From: Caenorhabditis elegans
Taxonomy: Eukaryota > Nematoda > Chromadorea > Rhabditida > Rhabditidae
Assembly: GCF_000002985.6 (NCBI RefSeq)
Contig: NC_003282.8
Span: 1,178,001 to 1,242,000 of the forward strand
Length of the DNA: 64,000 nt
Direction: 5' to 3'
Of the stretch, positions 23,450 to 35,110 are shown piece after piece; the first letter of the stretch is position 1, and each line of letters opens with the position of its first letter. The notes under the pieces were generated by a model. It made no database searches. It had not been told where the DNA came from and was given only the letters and a program-made list of their open reading frames with translations. The translations under genes and the position numbers were made by a program.

Positions 23450-25795
23450 TTTTTTAAAAAATTCAATTTTCTGTTCAAAAACTAAAATTTGCGAATTTTA
23501 ATAACAAATTTGAACTCAGCTCACCGAGAGCTTTAAAATAAGTATAATCATGACATACTTTGCAAAATTTTGGGTCCCGCCACAAAAACCCCCGGGTTAC
23601 TGTAGCTGTTCGTGGTGGGACCCAAAATTTTCGAATTCCAGCAATGTAGGTCATAATTATACTTAAATGAAAGCTCTCTGTGAGCTGAATACGAATTTTG
23701 AGTTAAAATTTGAATTTTCCTGAAAATTTTGTAAAATTCCAATTTTTCATTTTTTTGCCTTTTTTTCAAAAAAAAAAAATTTTATTTTGTTCAATGCTAC
23801 GCATTTTTGCCATTTCTCAAACTTTTTTATGTAAAATTTTCTATTTATGTACATAATTTTTGATTTTTTTTCTCTGAATAAACGCAAAACATTGTAAAAA
23901 ATCGATTTTTTTTTCTCCAGATTTTACAATAATTCTGGGTTTCTCGTATTTTTTTAAATTTTATTTTTTTGGAACAATTTTTATTGTTTTTAGTTTGAAA
24001 AATGTTCTAGCATCCCTAATTTTTCAAATATTCGGCTTGAAACCATAATTTTTGTAGTTTTCGCGGTGAGACCTAATTCTACTTTTTGAGAAATTACCAA
24101 AATGCTCCAGATTATGAGAAATTCAAGGTTTTCACTATTTCCATAAAACCTAGCTCACTGAGAGCTTCAATTTGCGTATAAACACGACCTAATTTCTTCC
24201 AATTTGAGAAACTTCGGGTCCCACCACGAAAACCCCGGTGTACTGTACTTTTCGTTTCGGGACCCATTTTCGACGGAAAATAGGTCATGATTATACTTAA
24301 TTTGAAGCTAAAAACACACTGAAATCGATAAAACAATTAAAAATTTCAAAAAAGTAAAATTGGTAGAAATTTTGGAGTTTTTTGTGAAAAAAATTTTTTT
24401 TTTTTTGAAAAACCACTAAAACCCTTTAAACTGACAAATTCAAAGTTTTCACTATTTTCAATCATCCCGTCTTACTGAGAGCTTCAAAATAAATATAATC
24501 ATGTCTTATGGGTCCCACCACGAAAACTACAGTAACCCGGGAGGTTTTCGTGGCGAGACCCAAAGTAGGTCATGCTTATACTCATTTTGAGGCTCTCGGT
24601 AAGCTGAACTCAAAAATTGGAAAATTATAATGAAAAATCGAAAAAAGAGAAAAATTGTATTTATTAAGACAAAACAAATTTTTAACTTTTTTAAAATTAC
24701 ACATCAAACACAATTAACTTTTTCGAACTTTCAACATCAACAGCTTGGCAGTGAAAAACCAGAAAAAGCCCGAAAATTCCAATGAAAATCACAGGGGTCC
24801 ACGGATCCGTCTCAGAGAACAGATCTTCCAAAAATTCCCGAGCCAATTGCCAAAAACTCTCCGGAGCCGGGAAATTCTCCGCATTTTCAGCCAAAAGCTC
24901 GAATTTTGCGCTGGAATTTGCCCAGTAGAACTCGTTTTTCACCAAATTCTTGTTTTCGAGCACTTTGAATATTTTCCCGTTGGCTCCGAGCATCACTGTG
25001 CGGAATTTCGGCATTTCTGGGGGAAATGTGACATTTTGGCAATATTTTCCCTCGAATCCCGTCAGGCATTCGCAGTAGACGTATTCTCGTGAAGTACGTG
25101 GATCCGTTGACGAGTAACATGGTGCATCGTTCTCGCAAGCGCACATCATTGAGCATTGACTTTTTGCTGAGAAAAATTCGGATTAAAATTTAGTTTAATT
25201 TAATTTAATTTATTACGATAGTAAGATAATGATAGTAAGAAAATAAGAATTTTTCGCTATTTTCGAGTCAAAATCGGAAAGTTCTTACATTTTAACTATC
25301 AAAAATGAATTCAGCTTGCCGAGAGCTTCAATTTAAGTATAATCATGGCCTACTTTGCTTCAGTTTGAAGAAGAGTTAGGTCCCGCCACGAAAACTACTG
25401 TAGGTTTCGTGGTGGGCTAATTTTTCGGATTCGAGAAAAGTAAGTCATGATTATACTTAAATTAAAACTAGAATCACGCTGAACTTGATTTTGAGAATGA
25501 AAATTTGTGTTTCTTAAATTTTGAAAAATTTTAATTTTAAAAAAATTCAAAAAAAAAACAATTTCAAAAAAATTGATTTTTCGAAACTTTCCCATGTTTA
25601 TTTTAGTTTTATCGAATTCAGCGTGTTCTCCGCTTCAATTTAAGTATAATCATGACCTACTTTCCTCGAATTTGAAAAATTAGGGTCCCGCAACGAAAAC
25701 TACTGTAGGTTTCGTGGTGGGACCCTAATTTTTCGGATTCGAGAAAAATAGGTCATTATTATACTTAAATTGAAGCTGAAAGCACGCTGAACTTG
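22736..25795. repeat. Cluster of seven GGGTCCCGCCACGAAAA palindromic repeats
   Basis: Copies at about 22736-22918, 23052-23225, 23513-23690, 24150-24312, 24470-24605, 25312-25480 and 25618-25795. Each has terminal CTCACTGAGAGCTTC-type arms, then TTTAAGTATAATCATGACCTA, then a central GGGTCCCGCCACGAAAAC facing its complement around CTACAGTAACCC. The third lies in the spl-3 3' UTR, and the last two lie in an intron of the first DSL gene. No family name assigned. Confidence 0.85.
23450..24696. other. Spacer between convergent spl-3 and DSL gene
   Basis: Holds the spl-3 3' UTR with AATAAA at 23877-23882, then three palindromic repeats, then the complement of AATAAA at 24659-24664 serving the first DSL gene. 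I see no further exon. Confidence 0.6.
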
Positions 25796-26961
25796 ATTTT
25801 GAGAATGAAAATTTGTGTTTCTTAAATTTTGAAAAATTAGCGAAACCAAAGCTTCTGCTCGAGAACAACGCGTAATATTCTCACTAAATTCCATTATTCT
25901 CCGATTTTTTCGTTTTTTTTCCACTTACTCTGATCACAATTCGGGCCACAGAATCCTTCGTTACATCCCATCACTCCCTTCTTATTACATCTCATACCAA
26001 CCAAGTGGGCAGCGTCCTCATCGCAATACTTGTCACAATACTCGCCGAACCAATTTCTGGAAAGATTTTGAATAAAGAGCAATTTTGGATGTCAATTTTT
26101 GGCAATTTGGTGCAAAAGTTAGTAGGGGAGCAATTCAGGATTAGTCAAGGAGCACTGAATCGCTACTGAGCAATTTCAGATGTCGATTTTTGCCTTTTCA
26201 CTCATAGGTTAACGGCTTAACGTAGTCTCTCCAAAATAAAACTAGAGAGCTGTTTTCTATGTCGATTTCCGTTTTTTGAGCAATTTCGGATGTATAATTC
26301 AATTTTTCGAGCAAAAATCAGACACGTAACATTTTTTACGTCCAAAGAGCAGTTTTCCATGTAGATTTCTGCCCTTTTCAACGCAGAAATGCCCACAGAC
26401 CAATTCAAGCTTTTTCTGTCAAAACGAGTAAATGACAATTTTCGAACGAAAGCATCGATTCATAACCAAATTTCAATCAAAAATAGGTTTTCTAAAGTCG
26501 ATTTCCCAGTTTTTCACGCAAAAAATCGTTAAGAGAGTCGTTTTCTTTTTCAAATCCTAATTTTCCGGAGTTTAACCGAATATCACTTACCTCTCACACT
26601 TCACCTTGACCACCATCCCATCGAACGGTCTCGGTAGTTGATCCACGTTGATGATCCCCTGCAATGGATCAAACACTACCATATGCCAGTTTCTGGATCC
26701 ATAGCGACTCTTCATAAACTTTGTCTGAAGCCTAATAGAGATGATCCCTCGGAAATCCATTTCCCGGTACTCAATATAGTGAGTGGAATTTGTATGAAGA
26801 TCGATGGAGGTCACATTGGAATTGACGGCGATCTGCGTGGTCTGTGAGCTCTCGACTTTGAGCACGAGCTCCAGAGCTCCGGACTTGCCAGGATCGATGA
26901 ACATCGCGTTGGAGAGCAGGAATAGAGAAGAAAGGGAGAAGAAAACAAATAGGTTACGCAT
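24697..26961 (-). CDS. DSL-domain, EGF, single-pass membrane Notch-ligand-like protein
   Basis: Exons (descending) 26961-26591, 26056-25929 and 25166-24697 join in phase to about 322 residues. DSL proteins bind LIN-12/GLP-1 Notch receptors from neighbouring cells. Seen here: a signal peptide (MRNLFVFFSLSSLFLLSNA), an N-terminal module of about 100 residues, a DSL domain straddling exons 1-2 (WFGEYCDKYCDEDAAH, then GVMGCNEGFCGPNCDQ), one EGF-like repeat (CACENDAPCYSS to CECLTGFEGKYCQ) and a C-terminal hydrophobic helix (VIFIGIFGLFLVFHC) with a short cytoplasmic tail. It heads a tandem array with two relatives on the same strand, both sharing its 371-base first-exon layout. A C. elegans dsl-family member is likely, but I cannot say which number. 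Confidence 0.85.
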
Positions 26962-27130
26962 TTTTGGTGTGAATGAAGGTAGACTAGTCGGTTTTTGAAG
27001 AGAGAAGGAAGATGGGATTGAGCGCGCGTCGAGCGTTTTAGACCGGGAAACGCCAGGTCAAAAACAGTTGCACAAAATCGATATTGGCAGTGTTGGTCTG
27101 AAAGGCCTGATTTCCTATACAAGCCTACAG

Positions 27131-27180
27131 GGTTGGGTGTTTATAGAAAATGTGCAGTGGCTCTGGAAGGGGTCAGATTA
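27131..27180 (-). promoter_or_regulatory. Conserved promoter block of DSL array, gene 1
   Basis: On the minus strand, GACCCCTTCCAGAGCCACTG leads to a TATA-like CTATAAACACCC. Two sister blocks are found upstream of the other DSL genes. Here the distance to the ATG is about 180 bp, longer than the ~50 bp in the other two. Confidence 0.6.
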
Positions 27181-27539
27181 GTAGGAATATGGAAAGTCGA
27201 TAATAGTGAAAACCTTGCGCCACATTAAATAACAGCAATTCGCCCAGCAGAGCGAATGGAACAGGTGCTGGTTACGATCGATAAGTAGATTCTTCTACGA
27301 TAATAAGGATTTTAGGAAACTTGGCAGAAGATGAAGTCGACAGAGCACAATACAATTAGTTAATGCATATTGATGTGGTTGGATCAAGGGTGTCATCGAA
27401 GATCTACGATTTTTTGGTGGTTTCCAAAAGGAAAATGTTCCGTTTTTGAACAAAAACAATGGAAAAACAAACACCTGTACTGAGTTAAAACTAAAAAAAA
27501 TCAAGAGTATAAGAATTTATTAAGCTCAATCAGTAAGAA

Positions 27540-28377
27540 TTACAATCGAAGAAGCTTAGCCAACTCATTTGGCACCTCACTGTTGTTAAAAAATAGATGA
27601 GCTAAACTAGAACCCTTCCTGGCATACGTTGTTGCTTCGATCTTTGGAAAGTAGTTGAACGATTCCTTCTCACAATGCTTTCCTTCAAAATGTCCCAAAC
27701 GACATTCACAAACTAGAGAGTCTTCCTGATTCCATGCTGTTTTAAGGCTTGAGACACATTTTCGGCCGTTTTGACAGTTGCAGGAATCTTTTTCAACGGG
27801 GAGCTTACAATCAAGTCCGTGGAATCCTTCTAAGCAGCCGAGAGTTCCGTTTTGAGTGCATCGCCTGTTAATTGAGCGGGCAACGTCGTCGTTGCAGAAT
27901 TTGTTGCAGAAAGGCCATGCCAATATCTGAAAATTTTGATTTTATAATTTTTAAAAAATTTAGGCCTTAATTTTAAATTTTGATTTCAAAACCCACCTAT
28001 TACACTTAATATCATATTGAAATCCAGTTAATGGCAAGATCACATTGTCTGAAGCCACACTTCTCACATGTGTATTCCAGCGTGTCGAACGTATAGTAAA
28101 GCATTCAATATCAAACTTCCGGACCGGATCAACCGAACCACAATTCACCAACACTATTCCAGGTCGTCCGAACTTTACAGGAATATTCGTCACAAATGCA
28201 ACTTTATTAGGGAGAAGTCGGAGGTTAAACGAGCGTCTGTAAATTGGAAAATATACTTCCTCGGCCACTTCGACAGTTACATTCAGGGGAAATGCACTTT
28301 CTCAGGCGAATTGTCATATAACCATTAGAGTTGACGACAGAGATCAAAATTGCAAGGAATATGAGATATTTGAGCAT
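27540..28377 (-). pseudogene. Second DSL-domain gene, frameshifted
   Basis: Two exons (about 28377-27997 and 27926-27540) align along their length with the intact gene at 29255-30068, including the signal peptide start MLKYLIFLAILISVVNS, the DSL domain (FCNKFCNDDVARSINRRC) and the EGF-like part. Exon 1 has one extra base in the run after CGCCT (CGCCTGAGAAAGTGC against CGCCTTAAAAGTGC), so the frame from the ATG meets a stop in about 30 codons. Exon 2 lacks one base near its start (GGCCTTTCTGC against GGCCTTCACTGC). Both frames downstream of the breaks stay open and conserved, so the breaks are recent, or splicing or start choice avoids them. The promoter block is retained. Confidence 0.75.
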
Positions 28378-28420
28378 AGTCTTGACTGCAAAGGACAACT
28401 GAGCTCTACGAGCCCACGGA

Positions 28421-28470
28421 GTGGGTATTTATAGAGAGAACGTGCAGTGTTTCTGGAAGGGGTCAGGTTA
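28421..28470 (-). promoter_or_regulatory. Conserved promoter block of DSL array, gene 2
   Basis: On the minus strand, GACCCCTTCCAGAAACACTG is followed by TTCTCTCTATAAATACCC, a TATA box about 50 bp before the ATG. It is nearly identical to the block of the third gene and close to that of the first. Confidence 0.65.
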
Positions 28471-28780
28471 GTAGGAAGATCGGCTGTCTGATGACGTTAA
28501 AACCTTGTATACATTAAATTACTATAATTGACATACCAGAACAAATAGGGCAGGTGTTGGTTACGATCGATAAGTAGGTTCTTCTGCCATAAGGATTTTC
28601 GGAGGAGGACTTGGCAGAAGATTAGGACGACACTGTGTGAATTTGATGGGCTTACGTGGCACTATAGTTTATACATATTAATGTTCTTGGATTACAGTTG
28701 CCATCGAACGATTACAATTGTTTTGAGTTTTTTCGAAGAAACACCTTTGGTTCCAACATGATTGTCCTATGCATTTAAAC

Positions 28781-29162
28781 CAGGGCTGTGCGGCAACCGG
28801 CAACCGAGTTGCCGGTTGCCGAAATTTTTTAGCTTCGGCAATTGCCGGTTGCCGAAAATTTTGGAGTTCAGCAACTTCGGCAACTGCCGATATCAATGTG
28901 AAACATTCTGCAGCTCATAAAAAGCATTCGGAGAGCCTGATAAATGCTAATATTTCGCCGTAAACGAGAAAACGACCATTATTTTTTAACCAAAACGCTC
29001 AAAAATATAATTTTAACAAAAAAAACTTTAAAACTTGGTTGCCGGTTGCCGAAAAGTTGCCAAAATTTCGGCAATCGAACGTTGCCGGTTGCCGAAAATT
29101 TCTGGGTTCGTCAACTTCGGCAATTGCCGGTTGCCGAAAATCCCGGTTGCCGCACAGCCCTG
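28781..29162. mobile_element. hAT-type MITE with 8-bp target duplication
   Basis: A 382-bp element with ends CAGGGCTGTGCGGCAACCGG and its exact complement, flanked by ATTTAAAC at 28773-28780 and again at 29163-29170. The 8-bp duplication and CAGGG ends point to the hAT superfamily. The interior repeats GCCGGTTGCCGAAA in both orientations. It has no transposase. Confidence 0.92.
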
Positions 29163-29254
29163 ATTTAAACGTGTACTCATTTTAAAATTCATATTCATAC
29201 AAGAATTAAAAGTAAAAAAAATCATTTTATTTTCATTAAGCTCAATATTAGGAT

Positions 29255-30068
29255 TCACAATCGAGGAAGCGTGGCCAACTCATTCGGCACCCGACTGTTG
29301 TTATAAAACTGGCGTGCCAAATGAGAATCCTTCGTGGCATACGTAGTTGCTTCGATCTTTGGAAAGTAGTTGAACGATTTCTTCTCACAGTGTTTTCCTT
29401 CAAAATGTCCCAAACGACATTCACAAATTAGAGAGCCGTTCTGAGCCCATGTATTTTCGAGGCTTGAGACACACTTTCCCCCGTTTTGACACTTGCAGGA
29501 ATCTGCAGGAACAGGAAGTTCGCAATTAGGTCCGTGGAATCCTTCTAGGCAGCCGAGAGTTCCGTTTTGTGTGCACCGCCTGTTAATTGTACGGGCAAAG
29601 TCGTCATTGCAAAAGTGGTCGCAGTGAAGGCCATGCCAATATCTGGAAATTGTGATTTTTCAAGAATCAGCATTTCAATTTCAATTTCAAAACTCACCTA
29701 TTACACTTGATATCATAGCGGAATCCCGTAAATGGCAAGAATATATTGTCCGAAGCCACACTCCTCACATGGGTATTCCACCGTATCGAACGCAATGTAA
29801 CACGATGGATTTGAAATTTTTCGACAGGACTGCAATCCACCAACACTAATCCCGGTCTTCCGAACTTTACAGGAATATTGGACACAAATCCCACTCTATT
29901 GGGCTTAAGTTGGAGATTGAATGAACGTTTATTGGTGGGAAAATACACTTCCTCGGCCACTTCGACAGTTACATTCAGGGGAAATGCACTTTTAAGGCGA
30001 ATCGTCATATAACCATTAGAGTGGACGACAGAGATCAATATAGCAAGGAATATAAGATATTTGAGCAT
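29255..30068 (-). CDS. Secreted DSL-domain, EGF protein (Notch-ligand-like)
   Basis: Two exons, 30068-29698 and 29642-29255, join in phase to about 252 residues. Signal peptide MLKYLIFLAILISVVHS; an N-terminal module rich in beta-strand patterns (VRSVASDNIFLPFTGFRYDI); a DSL domain split by the intron (YWHGLHCDHFCNDDFAR to GTLGCLEGFHGPNC); one EGF-like repeat (CKCQNGGKCVSS to CECRLGHFEGKHC); then about 40 residues with no membrane helix, so it should be secreted. Worm secreted DSL proteins such as DSL-1 act as diffusible LIN-12 ligands. Whether this is dsl-1 itself I cannot tell. It is the only one of the two closely related copies with an unbroken frame. Confidence 0.87.
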
Positions 30069-30113
30069 AACGCCTAGTATTCGAAAGACGACGGAGCACA
30101 ATGAGCCACCGGA

Positions 30114-30155
30114 GTAGGTATTTATAGAGAGAACGCTCAGTCGTCCTGGAAGAGG
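30114..30155 (-). promoter_or_regulatory. Conserved promoter block of DSL array, gene 3
   Basis: On the minus strand, CCTCTTCCAGGACGACTGAG leads to TTCTCTCTATAAATACC about 50 bp before the ATG at 30068, the same arrangement as the frameshifted neighbour. Confidence 0.65.
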
Positions 30156-30261
30156 TTGTTGGCGTTTGAAGATCGATAAGGTTAGACATGTCAATCGAGA
30201 ATAGTGGCTACTAAAAACCAATATATCTCTTGGTACTTTGCCATTGTCTCATATTTAATTG

Positions 30262-30520
30262 CAGTACAGTGCACTTCTCGTTTGCCGAATTTGCCGTTTG
30301 GCGAGCTCGGTAGTTTTCGAAATTTACCGCACACATCAAAAATTTGACAATACAATTTTGGCCAAAACTAATGGTTGCTTTCGTCCCCAAAAATTTAGTT
30401 AAATGATACAAAATTTAGTTATTTTGATGTTTAAGCATACACACCACACGGAACTTATTCAGAAGCCTGATGTGCGTTAAGTATTCAGTAGTTTTGGTGC
30501 TCCAGAAAACATTTAAAAAA
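30262..30520. repeat. TTTGCCGCACAC-type repeat, copy 1
   Basis: Shares, in opposite orientation, GCACCAAAACTAC, GGCCAAAACTAATGG-like and GCAAATTTGCCG-like blocks with about 62700-63066. The edges are unclear. It is probably another non-autonomous DNA element. Confidence 0.6.
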
Positions 30521-30882
30521 AGGTATTTTACAAGCGAAAGAGCTTCCAAATTTCAGGCTCATATAGCAAAGTTTTAGGACACTCCGAGTTAATTCATTCA
30601 TTACAACAACTAATGGTACGAATATAGAATTAATTCCTCAATTAGATTTCAATCTCAATTCCTCACTATCTACGAAAATCTCCAGCAAATTCGGAACTAT
30701 TCTTCATTTTATGAGTCATGGTTTTTCGTTGCAAAACTAAAACTGGAACGTTCATTCTGTTTGTTCGACGAATTTTGACTCAGTTTATGTGATTTTTTTG
30801 TTAAGACTATCTAAAAGCCTTACCGAAGTTGGTTTTTTTTTCGAATTCTGCAATTCTGCTACACTTTAAATAGGCGATTTGT

Positions 30883-30996
30883 CTATTTTGTCAGATAATA
30901 ACTGTAACATGGCCTATTAGGTTCATAGGCCGGTGACCGAGTTTCCTCATTCCACGGCCACAAAGCAAAAGCCGGCATGTCATCGCCTTCAGCCAT
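30883..30996 (-). CDS. Possible small gene or last exon, 37 codons
   Basis: The frame MAEGDDMPAFALWPWNEE continues to the stop with Pro, Tyr and Asn-rich content and codon use more gene-like than its surroundings. An acceptor-like CAGTTTAG lies just upstream on the minus strand. No upstream exon could be found. The same frame is open further 5' to 31293, but that part looks non-coding. I do not recognise it, and it may be spurious. Confidence 0.25.
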   Translation of the reverse strand: MAEGDDMPAFALWPWNEETRSPAYEPNRPCYSYYLTK

Positions 30997-31880
30997 ATAA
31001 ATCAAACCTAAACTGTTTACAAACTTCCGATTCCACTTTTCTCTCTGCCATCTCTTCTCCCTAATAAAGAAATGGAGAAAAAACGAACGTGTTCGTTTAT
31101 TTAGTGTAATGCAATGTTTGCCAGCTTCTGCTGCATTGTGAGGCGAATTCCTCGTATTTATCAGCATTTCCACCTCAAAAGTGGGAGATTTAGCAGTAAA
31201 AAGCGATTTTCTGAGGTTTTCGGAACAACTCGAAAAAAAGTCCGGCAATTTTTCTGTGGCTGGAAAATTGGATTTTTTCAAACATTCCGGCAAAGGGAGC
31301 AGTCGAGAAGTAATAGGGTTTTCTGTATTTTTTTTTTCGGAGACAGTCGAAATAATATGAAATGGAAATTCAGAAATTTTAGTTTTTTTTTTTTCAATTT
31401 TTGCGACAATCAGCTTTCAATCGTACTTTAAATTCATTTTTTCTATCCTCTCAGTGTCTGCGACCTCTCCATTCTCTCTCACATCATCTCCAGTTTCCCC
31501 GCAATGAAGAGACACGCTTCTTATCAAAACATGATGATGATGTTGATAACAACGTGTTCTTCCACCGTCATTTTTCTCTTTTGGTCAAAACCCCTTAACG
31601 ATTTTGGTTTTGAACTTTGCGGTTTTAGGTCTAAAGCTTCTGACGTTTTATTTGGAAATTTTTATCTGATCTCGCTGTTAAAAATGATAGTTTTGCAGTT
31701 TTTGACCGTTAAAAAAATTTTCAAGCTTGGACTTTTTTCCCTTCTTCAGTCGTTAATCGTAAAGAAGCGAGCCAAGATCGTACAAGTTTTCCAGCTAAAA
31801 AAATGCGGGATCTGACTTCACAAATAGCTCAGTTGGCTAATGAAATTAAAGAATCGATTTGAAAACTGCTCCTTTGCCTA

Positions 31881-32115
31881 GGGCTTCCATGAAAGCCAGG
31901 CGCGGTTTCAGGGCCTGACGCCTGCCTCCAACCTGCCTGCCTATCGCCGGCCTCTTACCTCAGTTCTGCACTATGCACAGAATTCAAAGACTCGGTGTTT
32001 ACACCACATAGTGCAAAAGGTGGTTCTTTCGGCGCGGACGACACTTTACGGGTTCCACGCCGCACTCTACAGGAGGCGCGGCGCAAGGCAGGTGGAGGTC
32101 GCCTACATGGAAGCT
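31881..32115. repeat. Element with GGGCTTCCATG ends, copy 1
   Basis: Starts GGGCTTCCATGAAAGCCAGG and ends with the imperfect complement CCTACATGGAAGCTCC. It contains GGTTTCAGGGCCTGACGCCT and a GGAGGCGCGGCGC block. It is closely related to 33886-34108 and more distantly to 47814-48043. Confidence 0.7.
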
Positions 32116-33885
32116 CCTTACCAGTTCGGTTAATTTTTGCGTGAAAATAGTGAAATCGACTTCACAATTTTCTCCGTTGCCTAGTTCAGTTGGTTTTTAA
32201 ATCGAAAGCAAAGAATTCTACTCGAGAAATTGCTCGATCTACAAAAAATGCGGGAAATTTTCACTCAGGAAAATGTGACGTCAGCAAACTCTTAAGCATG
32301 CGAATTCAGTTGAAAAGACTGAGTTTCTTCTCCCGCATTTTTCGAAGATCAAACCAAAGTTGGACACTCGGACACCCACCACATGTAAATTTTTACTCGA
32401 ATTTTCGCGTTTTGAACCAAGTTCCTTCGCAAAAAAAAAGGTTCCTCTTCGCCATTCATTTAAAAATCGGGGCTTAGCGGATTTGTTCCACTTTTTGTTC
32501 CTTTTTGTCGCATTTTTGTAGTCTGAGGAATGCAAAGTGACGTGGTTAGACGCATGTTTTTTTTTTCAGTTGGTCGGTCAACAATTTCCATTTTGATAAC
32601 GACTGATGAGTGATTGATTGAGGTCTTTAAAAAACGTATTACTTTTTACTTACAATTTCGACTTTTTGATCGTTCGTTTTTTTCGCTGCTGAAATTGAAA
32701 TTAGTGGGGTCTCTCATAATTTATGGGCGACTCCGTTCTGTTTTGTGCTCGATTACCTCCCGGAGCAGCAAAAACATATAAACAATGGAAAGAAAAACAG
32801 AATGGAAATGTGATTTGGGGTTTTGTTTTTGACGAATACGTAGCTGCTATTTCCGCCTATTATTCTCGCATTTTCTGTTAGTTTTGGGCAAAAATTGCTT
32901 CAGAAAATTCTTAGAAGATTTCTGAAACTTCTCGGAATTTTTTTGCATAGTTTTGGAAGGTCCTAGACCCGTTTCGTAAATTTCTGAAAAGTTCTAAAAA
33001 CTTTTGGAATATTCGAGAAAAAAGTTCTAGATTATTTTCGAAAAGGTTAGACATTTCTAAAAATTTTTTGGTACTTTAGAAAAATTCAGAAGACGTCTAG
33101 AAGCTTCTGTAAGTTTTTAGAAGCTATCGGAGTTTTTTTGGAGAAATTCTAGAAATTCAGAAAATGTGCCAGAACATTTCATAAAAACTCTTGAAATTAT
33201 TGGAAAAGTCTGAACAATTCTAGACCAGTCTGAAAAAATTCTGGAAAATTCTATAAGTATATTTAAAAGCTCAGTATTTTTCTAGATACTTCGGAAAATT
33301 CAAGAAAATTTTTTAAAAATTCCGGAGAATTCTGGAAGTTCAAGAAAATTCTGAAAAATTCTGAAAAGTTTCGGAGAATTCAGCAAAATTCAACAAAGAA
33401 AAATGCCGGAAATATCTGGAAAGTTATGGTGTATATTGAACGGTTTTGGAGATTTTTGTGAAAATCTCAACGAGATTCTGGAGTAACTTACCACTTTTTG
33501 CTCCAATTTTGCAAATTCAAATTTCGTTCTTCGACCGAACGGAGCCAAGCCGCCAGGTTTTCCTAGTAAATTTCCGTCTAAAGTTCACGCTTTGCAGCCT
33601 TTTGCGTCATAAAGTGCTCCGAGAGTAAGTATAACACAATTTATTCACATCAATTTGTATGTCTCCGGCTCCGAGAGCTTGTTGTTTTCTAACATTGGAG
33701 TAGAAAAGTCTGAAATTTTGCCGTAATATATCCATTTGAAGTAGAAAAAGTGATTCACTATTAGTTTTTCCGTCATTGTTCTGGGTTTGTTTCTGAAATT
33801 GCTTCAAATTTTCAAATTTCTAAAATCGACTTTCAGTTCATCTTCACCGTATTCTCGAACACCTCAGAAAAATACCTACTCGCTA

Positions 33886-34108
33886 GGGCTTCCATGGAAG
33901 GCAGGCGCGGTTTCAGGGCCTGACGCCTGCCTCCAACCTTCCTCATTTCTGCACTATCACGAGAAGTCAAAGGGTTGGTGTTCACACCAAATAGTGCGAA
34001 AGCTGGTTCTTTCGCCGCGGCCGACACTTTTCGGGTTCCGCGGCACTATACAGGAGGCGCGGCGCTAGGCAAGCGCCGCAGCGCCTTTTGTTGCCTACAT
34101 GGAAGCCC
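33886..34108. repeat. Element with GGGCTTCCATG ends, copy 2
   Basis: GGGCTTCCATGGAAGGCAGG at the left and CCTACATGGAAGCCC at the right, with the same inner CAGGGCCTGACGCCTGCC and GGAGGCGCGGCGC blocks as the copy at 31881. The inverted ends suggest a non-autonomous DNA transposon. Confidence 0.7.
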
Positions 34109-34729
34109 CACGAAGACACACAGAGTCAGAAAGAGCATCACTAATATGTTGTGCTCTTTTGATGGTCGTTTCGCACTGATAAGCTGTTTATAAAAGTCAA
34201 ATGATAATGCATCAATGACTTGCTCTCGCCCACCCACCAACTGACTCAGCTGGCTTCTCATGGGAACATTTTTGTGTTTTTGGACAGAAATCCTCATTTT
34301 CTCTTCTTTTTTGTTTCAAAAGCCAACATTTTCTTAAGTGATGAAAGTTTGCAAGCTTCATCTAATGATGAAAAATCCAATTTTCTTTGCAATTTTCAGT
34401 CTTCCCCCTCACCCGTGCGAAAGCTTGCAATTTTATTCCTCTTTTTTTCCCATACATAATTTCCAATGAGTCACTGTATAAACAACTGCAAAAAACAAAA
34501 AAAAAGTGTGAAAAATTGGAAAAGAAAAACTGAAAAAACAAAAGCAGCGTCCGTTGTTTGGTCGGCAAAAAGGAAAGGGGGCTAATTAGATTTGTTCTGT
34601 GTTGCTCCCTTTTCTTTCTGGCTCACCACAACGAAGACACAATCAGTTTTTTTCCTTTTTTCTGGCAAAATTTGGCCCATTTTTCACTAACCGTTTCTGA
34701 AATTCCCGCTTTTTTCCATTTTCCGAAAA

Positions 34730-35110
34730 GTTGTCCAGTTTTTCTAACTGTGTTAATTTCCGCAGCTTTCTGCAGCACTTTGTCAGATTTCTGTGGCATT
34801 TTTCCAATTTTCCGCCGCACATTGTTGGCATTCTACAGCACTTTGCCAACTTTCTGCAAAACTTTGTCACCTTTCAATAGCACTTTGCCTATTTTCTGCA
34901 GAACTTTCCCAGCTCTCTGTAGCACCTTGCCACTCTGGAGCACCTTGCCAGTTTCCTGACGCACATTTTCAACGTTCTTTCTATAATTTTTTTTGCTTTC
35001 CTTCTGGCGCATGCTGCCAACTTTCTGCAGCACTTTGCGAGCTTTCTGCAGCATTTTTCCTATTTTCTGTAGTGTCTGTTGAAAATTGTCAGTTTCCTGC
35101 AGCATGCTGT
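34730..35110. repeat. Degenerate tandem repeat, TTTCTGCAGCACTTTGCCAA
   Basis: About fifteen imperfect units of 20-27 bp with the consensus TTTCTGCAGCACTTTGCCAA. The overlapping long frames on both strands (Ser/Ala/Cys-rich on one, Lys/Val/Leu-rich on the other) are by-products of the repeat. Confidence 0.75.

Noticed and set aside
30883..31293. 136-codon open frame on the minus strand
   Set aside because: Only the last 37 codons look coding; the upstream part is Lys/Phe/Asn-rich like random AT-rich DNA, and no start context or second exon supports it.
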